A stretch of 64,000 nt of DNA from Paraurantiacibacter namhicola (GTDB lineage Bacteria; Pseudomonadota; Alphaproteobacteria; Sphingomonadales; Sphingomonadaceae): NCBI RefSeq assembly GCF_001687545.1, contig NZ_CP016545.1, forward strand, positions 1,907,001 to 1,971,000. Direction: 5' to 3'. Under the pieces are notes generated by a model that did no database searches, had not been told where the DNA came from, and was given only the letters and a program-made list of their open reading frames with translations. This document shows positions 16,291 through 25,962 of the stretch, piece by piece. The first letter of the stretch is position 1. The number at the start of each line of letters is the position of its first letter. The position numbers and the translations under genes were made by a program.

Positions 16291-17169
16291 CTAACCCCGC
16301 TGGCCCTTGCGCGCAAGCGGGTGCCGCTCATTCACCAGCGCGACCAGGCGGGCGGAATCGACATGCGTGTAAATCTGCGTGGTCGCGATGTCCGCATGGC
16401 CGAGCAGGGTCTGCAGCACGCGCAGGTCCGCTCCGCCTTCCAGCAGGTGAGTCGCAAAGGCATGGCGCAGGACGTGCGGGCTGACCTTGGCCGGATCCAG
16501 GCCGGCGCGCGCAGCCAGATCCTTCAGCAGCTGGAACAGGCGCACGCGGGTCAGGTGCTTGTCCCCGCGCGAGGGAAACAGGAAGCGCCCTTCGCCGCGC
16601 ACATCCAGCCATCGGGCGAGCGCCTCCTTGGCACGGCCGGACACCGGGACCATGCGCTGCTGGCCGCCCTTCCCCGTCACGGTCAGGAAAGGCGCATCGC
16701 GCGGCACGGCCGACAGCGGCAGCGAGACCAGCTCCGTCGCGCGCAGGCCCGATCCGTATAGCAGCTCAAGCAGGCACAGCAGGCGGATGGCAGGCGGCTT
16801 GCCCGATGCTGCGTCTTCCTCGGCGCGGTGGAACAGCGCCTCCACCTGCGCGTGGTCGAGGATCTTGGGCAGCGGACGCCGCGCAGCCGGGCGTGGCAGC
16901 GCGCCGGAGGGATCGTCGTCCCGCAGCCCGTCGTCCTGCAGGAAGGCAAAAAATTGCCGCAGCGTAGAGGATTTGCGCGCCAGCGTGCTGGGCGCCAGCT
17001 GCGCCCATTTCCCGCCCAGTCTCTCCAGAGCAGCGCGGTCCGCGCCCGCAATTCCGCCGGTCAGGCTGTCGGCCTGCTCCAGGTCCCGGCGATAGGCTGC
17101 AATCGTATTGGCCGCCGCACCGCGTTCCGCCGCGAGCATGGCGAGGAAGCTATCGACTTCCCCGGCCAT
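16291..17169 (-). CDS. xerD: XerD-type tyrosine site-specific recombinase
   Basis: 292 residues. Resolves chromosome dimers at dif together with XerC. The N-terminal SAM-like core-binding domain covers about 1-90. The catalytic set R-K-H-R-H-Y is visible: RATEL, TGKGGQQR, HVLRHAFATHLLEGG, LLGHADIATTQIYTHV. The start forms a TGATG overlap with the upstream gene; the frame extends further upstream only by running antisense-like inside it. XerC and XerD are hard to tell apart by eye; the accA-xerD-aroK-aroB neighbourhood favours XerD. Confidence 0.9.
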   Translation of the reverse strand: MAGEVDSFLAMLAAERGAAANTIAAYRRDLEQADSLTGGIAGADRAALERLGGKWAQLAPSTLARKSSTLRQFFAFLQDDGLRDDDPSGALPRPAARRPLPKILDHAQVEALFHRAEEDAASGKPPAIRLLCLLELLYGSGLRATELVSLPLSAVPRDAPFLTVTGKGGQQRMVPVSGRAKEALARWLDVRGEGRFLFPSRGDKHLTRVRLFQLLKDLAARAGLDPAKVSPHVLRHAFATHLLEGGADLRVLQTLLGHADIATTQIYTHVDSARLVALVNERHPLARKGQRG

Positions 17170-19004
17170 CAGCCCCTTGTGACACCTTCCGCGGCGATCA
17201 TGCGCGCCTCGGCGGACAGGCCCACCGTGTCGAGCGCGCGCACGATGTGGAAGAGGTGCCGCCCGGTCATTGCTTCCCAGCCGCTGCCCTGCATGCCCAG
17301 GCCTGCCAGCAGCGCGACCAGGGGCGCATTGCCATATTGCGCCGCCTGACCGATGGCGCGGCTCCATGGCGTTTCGCGCGTGAAATCCAGCCCCAGCTGC
17401 TCCGCCGCATCGGCAGCGTCTGCCGGGTCGAGGCGGCCCAGACCTGCCAGGCCGGCGACGAGGAACTTCGCCTTGCGCTGACCCTCGCTCTCGTCATCGC
17501 CGATGAAATCGCTGAGCGCGCCGTCGTCGACCGGGGAATCCCGCTCCAGCTGGGCCAGCGCCAAGAGCGCCCAGCCCAGCGAGCCTTCGTTCACGACGCT
17601 GCCCCAGCGCATGGCGTTGCGGTCCAGCCCGGCAGACAGCATTGAGGCGATGAGCCAGGGCGCATCTTCTTCCAGTTCACCATCGACCGGCAGGCGCGCG
17701 GCCGCCGTGGCGGTCAGCACCAGCATGCCATAGTCGGGCGTGCCTTCGCCCCACAATTCGCGCATGGCGGAAAGGCGATCGGCATTCGTTTCCCCCACAT
17801 AGGCGCGGCGCAGCGCGCGGGCGGGTGCCTTGTCCGGGAAGTCCTGCGCTGCGTAAGCCTGTGAATACAGGTCCACCATGGCGGCAGAGGACAGGATGCC
17901 CCGCTCCGCCGCCCTGCCCGATGCGGCGACCCGGTCGGCCAGCGGCGTGGCGGGGATCAGTACATCCGCATAATCGAAGGCCGGATCGGCATCTTGGCGC
18001 AGGTTTGCCGGTATCTCCACGCCCAGCGTGCGGGCCAGCGAATAAGACCACGGCGTCAGCCGCTCTACGCCGTCCCACTCGATGGTGACGGCCTGCCGGC
18101 CTTCGCCAGCGGCCCCGGCGTATCGCTGCGCTAAAAAGCCGGAGATGTCGGTGATCTCGTCTTCGCGCATCAGTCCGGTCAGGCGGCGGTCGGCCGCGCG
18201 TGCATCGCCGCGATAAGCGGTGCACAGCGCGCCTGCGATCTGCCAGCTGGCATCGTCGCGCACTTCGGGGTTGAGCTGGCGCGCAGCGCAGATCCCCAGC
18301 ACGTCGCCCGTCATCAGGTAGGAGTTCAGCGCAACGCCGGACAGCGCCGCATTGTAGTTGCGCGTGTCCACATCCTGTACCAGCGCTCTGGCCACCATGC
18401 TTTCCCCCATGCGGCCCAGCAGCGCGGCGCGGCCGGCAGCGAAGGCGATGGGGCCCATCCCGTCCGGCGCATCCATGCGGCTGGCCAGCGTGCGGCGCAT
18501 CAATATATGTCCCCAGCGAGACACGAGGTCTCCGCTGTTTTCCCCGACCAGCGCGGCGACCAGCGTGGCGGGCTGGCCGGCCAGTGCGGCCACCGGGAAG
18601 CCGCCCTCTTCAGGGCCGATCACGCCAACCTGGCGCAGGGCGCGCTGGGCGGCGGGCGGCGTATCGAAATCGGGCTTCAGGCCGAGGACGCGGTCGATCT
18701 CCTCATCCTCCATCCGCTCCAGCTCCTCCAGCGTCGGGAAGCCGGGCGGCAGGACCACGGCACTGCCGCGCGAGGGCGCGCTGCTCGAAGAGCCGCCACC
18801 GGCATTGTCGCCCGGCAGGGGCTGCACGACCGGCGAGGAAGTGGTCGCAGGCGCTGGCGCAGGAGCAGGCGCGGCTGTCGGCGCGGGCGTCGGCCCCGCC
18901 ATGTTGGGCGGAAGCAGCGATTCCGGTGCGGCGAGCGCCATGGCGGAGCTTGCCAGCAGCACTGCGCCTGCAAAGGCGTGGCGCGGCCTGATCATCCCGT
19001 TCAT
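17169..19004 (-). CDS. Exported helical-repeat protein of unknown function
   Basis: 611 residues. A signal peptide (basic MNGMIRPRH, hydrophobic AFAGAVLLASSAMALA, cut near ALAAPES) is followed by an Ala/Pro/Thr-rich linker with repeated AP pairs (about 35-60), a Ser-rich patch, and then about 500 residues of helical, Ala/Leu-rich sequence resembling TPR/Sel1 solenoids without a clear motif. Periplasmic scaffold is a guess. It overlaps both the mini-membrane-protein upstream (ATGA) and xerD downstream (TGATG), so the three form one coupled unit. Start chosen by the ATGA overlap and the signal peptide. Confidence 0.8.
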   Translation of the reverse strand: MNGMIRPRHAFAGAVLLASSAMALAAPESLLPPNMAGPTPAPTAAPAPAPAPATTSSPVVQPLPGDNAGGGSSSSAPSRGSAVVLPPGFPTLEELERMEDEEIDRVLGLKPDFDTPPAAQRALRQVGVIGPEEGGFPVAALAGQPATLVAALVGENSGDLVSRWGHILMRRTLASRMDAPDGMGPIAFAAGRAALLGRMGESMVARALVQDVDTRNYNAALSGVALNSYLMTGDVLGICAARQLNPEVRDDASWQIAGALCTAYRGDARAADRRLTGLMREDEITDISGFLAQRYAGAAGEGRQAVTIEWDGVERLTPWSYSLARTLGVEIPANLRQDADPAFDYADVLIPATPLADRVAASGRAAERGILSSAAMVDLYSQAYAAQDFPDKAPARALRRAYVGETNADRLSAMRELWGEGTPDYGMLVLTATAAARLPVDGELEEDAPWLIASMLSAGLDRNAMRWGSVVNEGSLGWALLALAQLERDSPVDDGALSDFIGDDESEGQRKAKFLVAGLAGLGRLDPADAADAAEQLGLDFTRETPWSRAIGQAAQYGNAPLVALLAGLGMQGSGWEAMTGRHLFHIVRALDTVGLSAEARMIAAEGVTRG

Positions 19005-19138
19005 ACCGGCTCTCCCGGACCAAGGTCGACATCCTGTTCGATCGGGCGCAGCTCCACCTGTCCGCCGTCCAGCCAGGCCAGCAGCAATACGAACAGGGCG
19101 ATAGCAGCCAAGGCGATGATCAAAGTGCGTAGTCCCAT
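19001..19138 (-). CDS. 45-residue single-pass membrane protein
   Basis: One hydrophobic helix (TLIIALAAIALFVLLLAWL, residues 5-23) then an acidic tail. Not recognised as a named family. Its stop overlaps the start of the downstream exported protein as ATGA, which supports real translation. A start 54 nt upstream is possible but adds a non-hydrophobic stretch. Divergent from aroK. Confidence 0.68.
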   Translation of the reverse strand: MGLRTLIIALAAIALFVLLLAWLDGGQVELRPIEQDVDLGPGEPV

Positions 19139-19224
19139 CAATCCAGTTCCCGTGCCCGATGCGGGCCGATCCGCCGTGCGGGCGGTAGGCAAAGCGGGTT
19201 AGCGCAAGTATAGACAATGCGGCA

Positions 19225-19806
19225 ATGACCGATCCCGCTTCTCCCGACAATTTGCGGATGGACCCGGCCGAACTGGCGGGCCTGGCCGCGCGGCTGGACC
19301 GGCCCGTGGTGCTGGTGGGCATGATGGGCGTGGGCAAATCCACCGTGGGGCGGCGGCTGGCGGCGCTGCTGGACCTGGACTTCGCGGATGCCGATGACGA
19401 GATCGAACAGGCCGCCCAGATGAGCGTGAGCGAGATCTTCGAGGAATATGGCGAGGCCTATTTCCGCGACGGGGAACGCCGCGTGATCATGCGCCTGCTG
19501 GAGGAAGGGCCGCGCGTGCTGGCCACCGGCGGCGGGGCTTTCGTGCAGGAAGATACGCGCGACCTCATCTTGCAGCGCGGCATCGCCGTATGGCTCGATT
19601 GCGAGACGGATGTGCTGGTGGAGCGTGTGACGCGGCGCGATACCCGCCCGCTGCTGCGGCAGGGCGACCCGAAGGAAATCGTGACCCGGCTGAAGGCGGA
19701 GCGGGAAAGCCACTATGCGAAGGCCCCGGTCCATGTCACCAGCAGCCCCGGGCCGCACGGCGATGCGGCGCTCAGGATAGCGAAGGCACTGCAACAATGG
19801 CTGTAA
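19225..19806 (+). CDS. aroK: Shikimate kinase
   Basis: 193 residues. Phosphorylates shikimate at the 3-hydroxyl in aromatic amino-acid synthesis. Walker A GMMGVGKST is at 32-40, then the shikimate-binding DADDEIE and the GGGAF motif (TGGGAFVQED), and the lid RRDTRPLL. A 25-residue N-terminal extension before the core (MTDPASPDNLRMDPAEL) is longer than usual; an internal ATG at residue 12 could be the true start. Overlaps aroB by 10 nt. Confidence 0.95.
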   Translation: MTDPASPDNLRMDPAELAGLAARLDRPVVLVGMMGVGKSTVGRRLAALLDLDFADADDEIEQAAQMSVSEIFEEYGEAYFRDGERRVIMRLLEEGPRVLATGGGAFVQEDTRDLILQRGIAVWLDCETDVLVERVTRRDTRPLLRQGDPKEIVTRLKAERESHYAKAPVHVTSSPGPHGDAALRIAKALQQWL

Positions 19807-20906
19807 TCCCGGTCGAACTCGCCGGCCGATCTTACGAAGTGCGCGTGGGCGAAGGCCTGCTGCAGGACGCGGCGACCCATTGCGGGGCGCTGCTGCGCAA
19901 GGACCGCGTCCCGATCGTTACCGATGCCAATGTCGCGGCGCAGTGGCAGGATACGCTGTCCGCCTCGCTGGCGGCGGCAGGCAAGCAGCCGCGCTGGCTG
20001 GTGCTGGACCCGGGCGAATCGGCCAAGAGCTGGCAGGGCCTGCAACGCGTGACCGACTGGCTGCTGGCCGAGGAAGTCGAGCGCGGCGATCATGTGCTGG
20101 CGCTGGGCGGCGGCGTGATCGGGGACCTCGTCGGCTTTGCGTGCAGCATGCTGAAACGCGGCTGCGGCTTCATCCAGCTGCCCACCACGCTGCTGGCACA
20201 GGTGGACAGCTCCGTGGGCGGGAAGACGGCAATCAACACGGCGGCGGGCAAGAACCTGATCGGGGCCTTCCACCAGCCATCGCTGGTGCTGGCCGACCTT
20301 GGCGCGCTGGCCACCCTGCCCGCCCGTGAGCTGCGCGCAGGCTATGCCGAAGTGCTGAAATACGGCGTGCTTGGCGATGCCGGCTTCTTCGACTGGTGCC
20401 TGGAAAACGGCGCGGACGTCATCGGCGGAGATGTGCGGGCGCAGGCATATGCCGTCGAAAGCAGCGTGGCAGCCAAGGCGCGCATCGTGGCGCAGGATGA
20501 GCGCGAGACGAGCGGCACGCGTGCGCTGCTGAACCTTGGCCACACCTTCGGCCATGCGCTGGAAGCGGAAACCGGCTTCTCCGACCGCCTGCTGCATGGC
20601 GAGGCGGTGGCGCTGGGCATGGTGCTGGCCGCGCGCTACTCCGCACGCATCGGCAATCTTTCGCTGGAGGATGCCGCACGTGTCACACAGGCCGTGGACG
20701 CCGCGGGCCTGCCGTCCGAAATCAGCGCGCTCGGCATAGATAGCGGCGGCGAGGCGCTCGTCGCCCATATGCTGCACGACAAGAAGATGGACGCAGGCAC
20801 CCTGCCCTTCGTCCTGCTCCGCTCCATCGGCGAGGCCTATCTGGACCGCGAAGTGGCGCTAAGCGACGTGGCCGCCTTCATGGGCGAACAATTACAAGCG
20901 CATTGA
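19797..20906 (+). CDS. aroB: 3-dehydroquinate synthase
   Basis: 369 residues. Second shikimate-pathway enzyme, NAD- and zinc-dependent, converting DAHP to 3-dehydroquinate. Seen: GGGVIGDLVGFACS (NAD binding), PTTLLAQVDSSVGGKTAIN, the metal-ligand segments around E (AGYAEVLKYG), H (LNLGHTFGHALE) and LLHGEAVALGM. Start at the ATG inside the aroK end; the pair is translationally coupled. Confidence 0.97.
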   Translation: MAVIPVELAGRSYEVRVGEGLLQDAATHCGALLRKDRVPIVTDANVAAQWQDTLSASLAAAGKQPRWLVLDPGESAKSWQGLQRVTDWLLAEEVERGDHVLALGGGVIGDLVGFACSMLKRGCGFIQLPTTLLAQVDSSVGGKTAINTAAGKNLIGAFHQPSLVLADLGALATLPARELRAGYAEVLKYGVLGDAGFFDWCLENGADVIGGDVRAQAYAVESSVAAKARIVAQDERETSGTRALLNLGHTFGHALEAETGFSDRLLHGEAVALGMVLAARYSARIGNLSLEDAARVTQAVDAAGLPSEISALGIDSGGEALVAHMLHDKKMDAGTLPFVLLRSIGEAYLDREVALSDVAAFMGEQLQAH

Positions 20907-20916
20907 GGAGACCGAT

Positions 20917-21381
20917 ATGTCCGGCAAATGGCTCGCAGCGACCCTGGCCCTTGCACCAATGGCACTGACAGCCACACCGGCCGCCGCGCAGGATGCTGCC
21001 GCAACCGAAAACACGGCCGACGCCGACGCTGCCACTGCGCCGATCCGCGAGGCTTTCTTCGCCCGGATGAAAGAAGGGCGGACCGGGGAGGCGCTGGAGG
21101 CATTGTTCGTGAAAGCCGGGCAAAGCCTGATCAAGCCAGTTGCGCTGTCAGACCTTGAAAGGCAGTTCGACAACGCAATCACGCTGTATGGGCCGCTCCG
21201 CGAGTGCCACGTCTACCAGCAGGAAAGCGCTGCCACCCTGCTCGCAAGCTATAGATACCTTTGCCAGCATGACCGGATGATCACACGCTGGCACCTGACG
21301 TTCATTCGCCTGCCAAACGGCTGGCAGGGCGGCTACATCAAGTTCGACGACAAATTCAGCGACGTACTCGGCAAGAACTAG
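20917..21381 (+). CDS. Small exported protein of unknown function
   Basis: 154 residues with a clear signal peptide (WLAATLALAPMALTATPAAAQD, cut after AAA-Q). The mature part has two cysteines (C at ECHVYQQ and LCQHDRM) that may form a disulfide. It is helical with a C-terminal WQGGYIKFDDKFSDVLG segment. A good TTGAGGAG ribosome-binding site follows aroB by 10 nt, so it may ride on the aro transcript. Not recognised as a named family. Convergent with the next gene with 1 nt between them. Confidence 0.78.
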   Translation: MSGKWLAATLALAPMALTATPAAAQDAAATENTADADAATAPIREAFFARMKEGRTGEALEALFVKAGQSLIKPVALSDLERQFDNAITLYGPLRECHVYQQESAATLLASYRYLCQHDRMITRWHLTFIRLPNGWQGGYIKFDDKFSDVLGKN

Positions 21382-21382
21382 C

Positions 21383-21820
21383 TCAACCGGCCGACCGGGC
21401 GACGAAGTCGTGCGCTTCGGTCATGGCGATGCATTCGAAGGCCTTGGCGACCGTGCCCTTGATGCCGGCCATTTCCGCTTCGGTCTTGTCCGTGGCGCGC
21501 AGCCATTCGAATGACGCGGTTGCGAGCACCTTGTTGCGGGCCTTTGCGCGCTCTTCGAACTCGGGGTGGTCGAACAGGTAGCCGGCATAATACTGCTCCC
21601 ACGCCAGCAGCTTGGCATTTGCCAGGCCTGCGCGGTCGGACATCGCGACCATGTCCGGGTCCGGGTTGTCCTTGTTCTGCTCGACCTCGATGATGGTCGT
21701 TGCCATCACCATGGACACCGGCTCCTGGCAGGCCAGCACTTCCTCCTGCGTGGGGAAGCCGGGGTCACCGAATGTGCCTGCCGCTGCGAGCGCCATGGCC
21801 GTGCCGATAGTAACGATCAT
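21383..21820 (-). CDS. Small exported protein of unknown function
   Basis: 145 residues. A short hydrophobic N-terminus (MIVTIGTAMALAAAG) looks like a signal peptide. The rest is soluble and helical with two cysteines (ACQEPV, FECIAM) spaced about 97 residues apart. No family recognised. It lies 23 nt downstream of pgi on the same strand and is probably read through from it. Its 3' end almost abuts the convergent exported-protein gene, leaving no room for a terminator. Confidence 0.72.
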   Translation of the reverse strand: MIVTIGTAMALAAAGTFGDPGFPTQEEVLACQEPVSMVMATTIIEVEQNKDNPDPDMVAMSDRAGLANAKLLAWEQYYAGYLFDHPEFEERAKARNKVLATASFEWLRATDKTEAEMAGIKGTVAKAFECIAMTEAHDFVARSAG

Positions 21821-21843
21821 CTCTTCAAATCCTTGGTTTCATC

Positions 21844-23382
21844 TCAGCCAGAGAGGCCCGCGGCAGTCAGCAGCGCCTGGGTGCTGGGGTCGAATGTCAC
21901 ATCGCCTGCTTCGATCTGCTTGGCAATCTGTTTGCCCAGTTCCACGCCGAACTGGTCGAAGGGGTTGATCCCCAACAACACCGCGGCGGCAAAGGTGCGG
22001 TGCTCGTGGAACGCGATCAGCGCACCCAGCGTGGCGGGGTCCAGATCGTCGCACAGGATGGTGGCGGACGGCCGATCACCCGGATAGGCGCGCGCCGCAT
22101 CCTCGCTCTCCTTGCCGGCCATCAGGGCCGCGCCTTGCGCGAAGCAATTCATAAGCAGGATCCGGTGGTGCGCTGCATCCAGCATATCGCCCGGGGCGAT
22201 GCTGGCGATGAAGTCCACCGGCACCAGCCGCGTGCCCTGGTGCAGCAGCTGGAACACCGCGTGCTGCGCATCCGTGCCGACGCCGCCCCAGGTGATGGGC
22301 GCGCTCTCACCATCCAGCGGCGTGCCGTCGGCCATCACCGCCTTGCCGTTTGATTCCATTTCCAGCTGCTGGAGATAGTCCGGGAACAGGCCAAGCCGCT
22401 CGTCATAGGCGAAGACCGCGCGGGTCTGCGCACCCTTGATGCGGCTGTAATACAGGTCTGCGAAGGCGGCGCGCAGCGGCAGATTGGCCCGGCCATCGGC
22501 GTCGCGGAAATGCTCGTCCACCGCTCGCGCGCCGGCCAGCATCTGTTCGAATTCCTCCATGCCGATGGCCATGGCTACCGGGAATCCGATGCTGGACCAG
22601 ATGGAATAGCGCCCGCCCACGCTCTCGCCAAAGGGCAGGATGCGGGTTTCATCGACGCCCCATTCCACCGCCGCGTCCGGATTGGCAGTAAGCGCCACGA
22701 CGCGGCCGGAAGGGTCGTCCACGCCCTGCTGCTTCAGCCAATTCAGCGCCGAGGCCGCATTCGTCATCGTCTCGATCGTGGTGAAGGTCTTGCTGGCCAC
22801 CGCGATCATGGTGGTTTGCGGGTCGCAGGCGGCAAAGGCCTCCTCCAGTGCGACGCCATCGATGTTGGAGACGACATGCACGTCCACCTTGGCAAGGTCA
22901 CGCGCAAGGGCATCCACCGCCAGCGCCGGGCCCAGCGCGCTGCCGCCGATTCCAATGTGGATCAGGTGCTTCACATCGCCCAGCGCGCCGTCGTGGATGG
23001 CGTTCACCAGCAGGCCCATGCGGCGGCGAAGAGCGTCCGCCTCTTCCACGCTGGCGTCCTTGCCCACGCCGCGCAGGGCGGTGTGTTCCGCCGCGCGGCC
23101 TTCCGTGGGATTTACCACTTCGCCGGAGAACAATTTCGCGCGCATGCCGGCGAAGTCCGATGCCTCGGCCAGAGCCTCGAAATCGGTCATCAGCTCATCG
23201 GTCAGATGCGTCTTCGACCAGTCGAACAGGATGCCGCCGGGTGCATCTTCCGACCCGTCGCCCAGCTCCAGCCGGGCCGACAGCTTGGCCAGCCGGTCGG
23301 GATCGGCGGCGAACATCGCTTGCAGGCGCGGATCGGGATGCAGGTCCAGCTTCTTCCAGGCGGCGTCGCGGGCGTCGGTCAT
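21844..23382 (-). CDS. pgi: Glucose-6-phosphate isomerase
   Basis: 512 residues. Interconverts glucose-6-phosphate and fructose-6-phosphate. Signatures: HIGIGGSALGP, SKTFTTIETMTNA, GGRYSIWSSIG (PGI signature 1), QLEMESNGK, the catalytic-His region TDAQHAVFQLLHQG, and GINPFDQFGVELGK (signature 2). The start ATG gives MTDARDAAW; the open frame upstream is unlike the family. Divergent from lepB across 131 bp. Confidence 0.97.
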   Translation of the reverse strand: MTDARDAAWKKLDLHPDPRLQAMFAADPDRLAKLSARLELGDGSEDAPGGILFDWSKTHLTDELMTDFEALAEASDFAGMRAKLFSGEVVNPTEGRAAEHTALRGVGKDASVEEADALRRRMGLLVNAIHDGALGDVKHLIHIGIGGSALGPALAVDALARDLAKVDVHVVSNIDGVALEEAFAACDPQTTMIAVASKTFTTIETMTNAASALNWLKQQGVDDPSGRVVALTANPDAAVEWGVDETRILPFGESVGGRYSIWSSIGFPVAMAIGMEEFEQMLAGARAVDEHFRDADGRANLPLRAAFADLYYSRIKGAQTRAVFAYDERLGLFPDYLQQLEMESNGKAVMADGTPLDGESAPITWGGVGTDAQHAVFQLLHQGTRLVPVDFIASIAPGDMLDAAHHRILLMNCFAQGAALMAGKESEDAARAYPGDRPSATILCDDLDPATLGALIAFHEHRTFAAAVLLGINPFDQFGVELGKQIAKQIEAGDVTFDPSTQALLTAAGLSG

Positions 23383-23513
23383 GGGGTGTTTGCTCCGTAT
23401 CGGGTTCGCCAGCGTCGCTACGGGCTTGGCGGCCTGAAATAAACCCGGTTCTGCCCCTTCCTGCCGGTAAATCGCTTGACCGCAAAGGCGGCAGGAAACA
23501 TGCACCTTGCCCG

Positions 23514-24371
23514 ATGGATACCACCAAAGACACCACGCCCGCCGAAGGCGCAGAGGCAGAAACGACCCCGAAGAAGAAGGAAGAAGGCAGCTTCGCCGTT
23601 TTCCTTTTGAAACTGATCGTGGTGGTGCTGATCTTCCGCACCTTCGTTTTCGCCACCTTCTCCATTCCCAGCGAGAGCATGCTGCCGCGCCTGATGGTGG
23701 GCGATTACCTGTTCACCGCCAAATGGCCCTATGGCTATTCGCAGGCCAGCATGCCCTTCGATATCGAGCTGTGGGACGGGCGCGTGCCCGATGCCCTGCC
23801 CGATCGCGGCGACGTGGTGGTCTTCAAGCATCCCGTCGACCGGCAGGATTACATCAAGCGCGTTATCGGCCTGCCCGGCGACACCGTCCAGATGCGCGGC
23901 GGCCAGCTGTTCCTGAACGGCGAGGCGATCCCCAAGCAGCGGATCGCCAATTTCGAGGTCGAGGCGAGCCCCAACACGCTGTGCCGCGACCAGCGCTTTG
24001 TGGAGCTGCGCGGTGGGACCACCATCTGCAGCTACCCGCAGTTCAAGGAAACGCTGCCCGGCGGACGCAGTTACAACGTGCTCGATTTCGGGGCCGATAC
24101 CGGCCTCAATCGCTGGGGCGTGAACCCGGACGAGACCACGCCGCAGATCGTGCCCGAAGGCCACGTCTTCGTGATGGGCGACAACCGCGACAGCTCGCTC
24201 GACAGCCGCTTCCCTGCCGAGGCGGACTTCGGCGTCGGTTACCTGCCGGCGGAAAACATCGTCGGGCGCGCCAGCTTCATCGCCTTCTCCACCGATGGCA
24301 GCGCCAGCTGGATCAAGCCGTGGACATGGTTCACCGCCGCGCGCGGCAGCCGCATCGGGGATGGCCTGTGA
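23514..24371 (+). CDS. lepB: Signal peptidase I
   Basis: 285 residues, inner-membrane serine/lysine protease that removes signal peptides from secreted proteins. A lysine/glutamate-rich cytoplasmic tail (1-25), one transmembrane helix (about 28-48), then the catalytic Ser55 in IPSESM and Lys115 in DYIKRVIGLPGD; GDNRDSSLDSR is the family box E. An insertion of about 60 residues (NFEVEASPN to NRWGVNP) between the Lys and box E is longer than in compact enzymes. GTGA overlap with rnc downstream. Confidence 0.96.
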   Translation: MDTTKDTTPAEGAEAETTPKKKEEGSFAVFLLKLIVVVLIFRTFVFATFSIPSESMLPRLMVGDYLFTAKWPYGYSQASMPFDIELWDGRVPDALPDRGDVVVFKHPVDRQDYIKRVIGLPGDTVQMRGGQLFLNGEAIPKQRIANFEVEASPNTLCRDQRFVELRGGTTICSYPQFKETLPGGRSYNVLDFGADTGLNRWGVNPDETTPQIVPEGHVFVMGDNRDSSLDSRFPAEADFGVGYLPAENIVGRASFIAFSTDGSASWIKPWTWFTAARGSRIGDGL

Positions 24372-25039
24372 GCAGCCTTGAAGGCGATACGCGCAAGTGG
24401 CTGGACGCATCCGGCTTCACCGTGCGCGACGAGGCCGTGTGGCTGGAAGCGCTTACGCATGGCAGCCGCGCGGAAGAGGTGGATTACCAACGGCTGGAAT
24501 TCCTGGGTGACCGCGTGCTGGGCCTGACCGTGGCCGCATGGCTGTTCGCCAACAATCCGGCGGCGGAAGGCAAGCTGGCCCAGCGCCTGAATGCCCTCGT
24601 CTCCAAGCAGGCCTGCGCGCAGGTGGCACGCGACCTTGGCGCAGCAGGCCATGTCCGGCTGGGCAAGCAGGCCCGCGACGATGGCGCGGCGGACAGCGTC
24701 AACGTCCTGGGCGACATCATGGAAAGCCTGCTGGGCGCCAATTTCAACGAAGCGGGCTTCGATGCCACGCGCGACCTGATCCACGTGCTGTGGCAGCCGC
24801 TGCTGGAAGGCGGCACGGGCCGGATGAAACATCCCAAGTCCGCACTGCAGGAATGGGCGGCAGGCAACCAGCGCAAGGGCCCGGAATACGAACTCGTCGA
24901 CCGCTCTGGCCCCGACCACGCCTCGCGCTTCACCGTGCGGGTGAGCGTGAAGAATGTGGGTGAAGCGGAAGCCACCGCCGATAGCAAGCAGGAAGCCGAA
25001 ACCGCAGCGGCAAAGGCTTTCATGGAGCAATACGGATGA
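24368..25039 (+). CDS. rnc: Ribonuclease III
   Basis: 223 residues. Cuts double-stranded RNA in rRNA precursors and mRNAs. The catalytic signature YQRLEFLGDRVL is at about 40-51, a second acidic site in GDIMESLLGA near 117, and a C-terminal double-stranded-RNA-binding domain (HPKSALQEWA to QEAETAAAKAFM). Starts with GTG overlapping the lepB stop and ends with an ATGA overlap with era. The order lepB-rnc-era is conserved in proteobacteria. Confidence 0.97.
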   Translation: MSSLEGDTRKWLDASGFTVRDEAVWLEALTHGSRAEEVDYQRLEFLGDRVLGLTVAAWLFANNPAAEGKLAQRLNALVSKQACAQVARDLGAAGHVRLGKQARDDGAADSVNVLGDIMESLLGANFNEAGFDATRDLIHVLWQPLLEGGTGRMKHPKSALQEWAAGNQRKGPEYELVDRSGPDHASRFTVRVSVKNVGEAEATADSKQEAETAAAKAFMEQYG

Positions 25040-25950
25040 CCGACAACAAGCAGAAATGCGGTGTCGCCGCCATCATCGGGGCGCCCAATGCGGGCAAGTC
25101 CACGCTGGTCAACCAGCTGGTGGGGCAGAAGGTCGCCATCGTCAGCCACAAGGCGCAGACGACCCGTGCCCGCCTTCTGGGCATCGCGCTGGCCAAGGAC
25201 GATCAGTTCGACACACAGATTATCCTGGTGGACACGCCCGGCATCTTCGCTCCCAAGCGCCGGTTGGACCGGGCCATGGTCAACGCCGCGTGGGAAGGTA
25301 CGACATCCGCCGATGCCATCCTGCTGGTGGTGGACCCGATCAAGCAGCGCCGGCACGAGCTGGAGCCGCTGCTGGAGGCGCTGAAGGACCGTCCGGAGCG
25401 TAAGCTGCTGGTGCTGAACAAGGTGGACAAGGCAGTGAAGGAACCGCTTCTCGCCTTGGCGCAGGAGCTTTCAGGCAAGGTCGCCTTCGATGAAATCTTC
25501 TTCGTGTCCGCCGAAACGGGCGACGGCGTGCCGGAACTCAAGGCGCATGTCGCGGGCCTGATGCCCGCAGGCCCGTGGCATTACCCGGACGACCAGGTCA
25601 GCGACGCCAGCGAGCGCCTGATGGCGACGGAGATCACCCGCGAACAGCTGTATCGCCAGCTGCATGACGAGCTGCCCTATGCCGCCGCCGTGCGACCGGA
25701 AAGCTACACTCCGCGCAAGGATGGCAGCGTGGAAATCCGCCAGCAGATCGTGATCGGCCGCGAAAGCCACAAGCCGATCGTGCTCGGCAAGGGCGGCGCC
25801 CGCATTCGCGAAATCGGCGAGGCCGCGCGCAAGGAACTCAGCGAGATCCTCGGCCAGAAAGTTCACCTCTTCCTGCATGTAAAGGTGGACGAACGCTGGG
25901 AAGAAAACCGCGAAATGTACGAGGAAATGGGGCTGGACTGGGTGAAATAG
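25036..25950 (+). CDS. era: GTPase Era
   Basis: 304 residues. Ribosome-associated GTPase that binds the 3' end of 16S rRNA during small-subunit maturation. G1 GAPNAGKST (15-23), G2 with KAQTTR, G3 DTPG, G4 NKVD, then a C-terminal KH domain with VIGRESHKPIVLGKGGARIREIG. ATGA-coupled to rnc. Confidence 0.98.
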   Translation: MTDNKQKCGVAAIIGAPNAGKSTLVNQLVGQKVAIVSHKAQTTRARLLGIALAKDDQFDTQIILVDTPGIFAPKRRLDRAMVNAAWEGTTSADAILLVVDPIKQRRHELEPLLEALKDRPERKLLVLNKVDKAVKEPLLALAQELSGKVAFDEIFFVSAETGDGVPELKAHVAGLMPAGPWHYPDDQVSDASERLMATEITREQLYRQLHDELPYAAAVRPESYTPRKDGSVEIRQQIVIGRESHKPIVLGKGGARIREIGEAARKELSEILGQKVHLFLHVKVDERWEENREMYEEMGLDWVK

Positions 25951-25962
25951 CCCGGGCGGGAG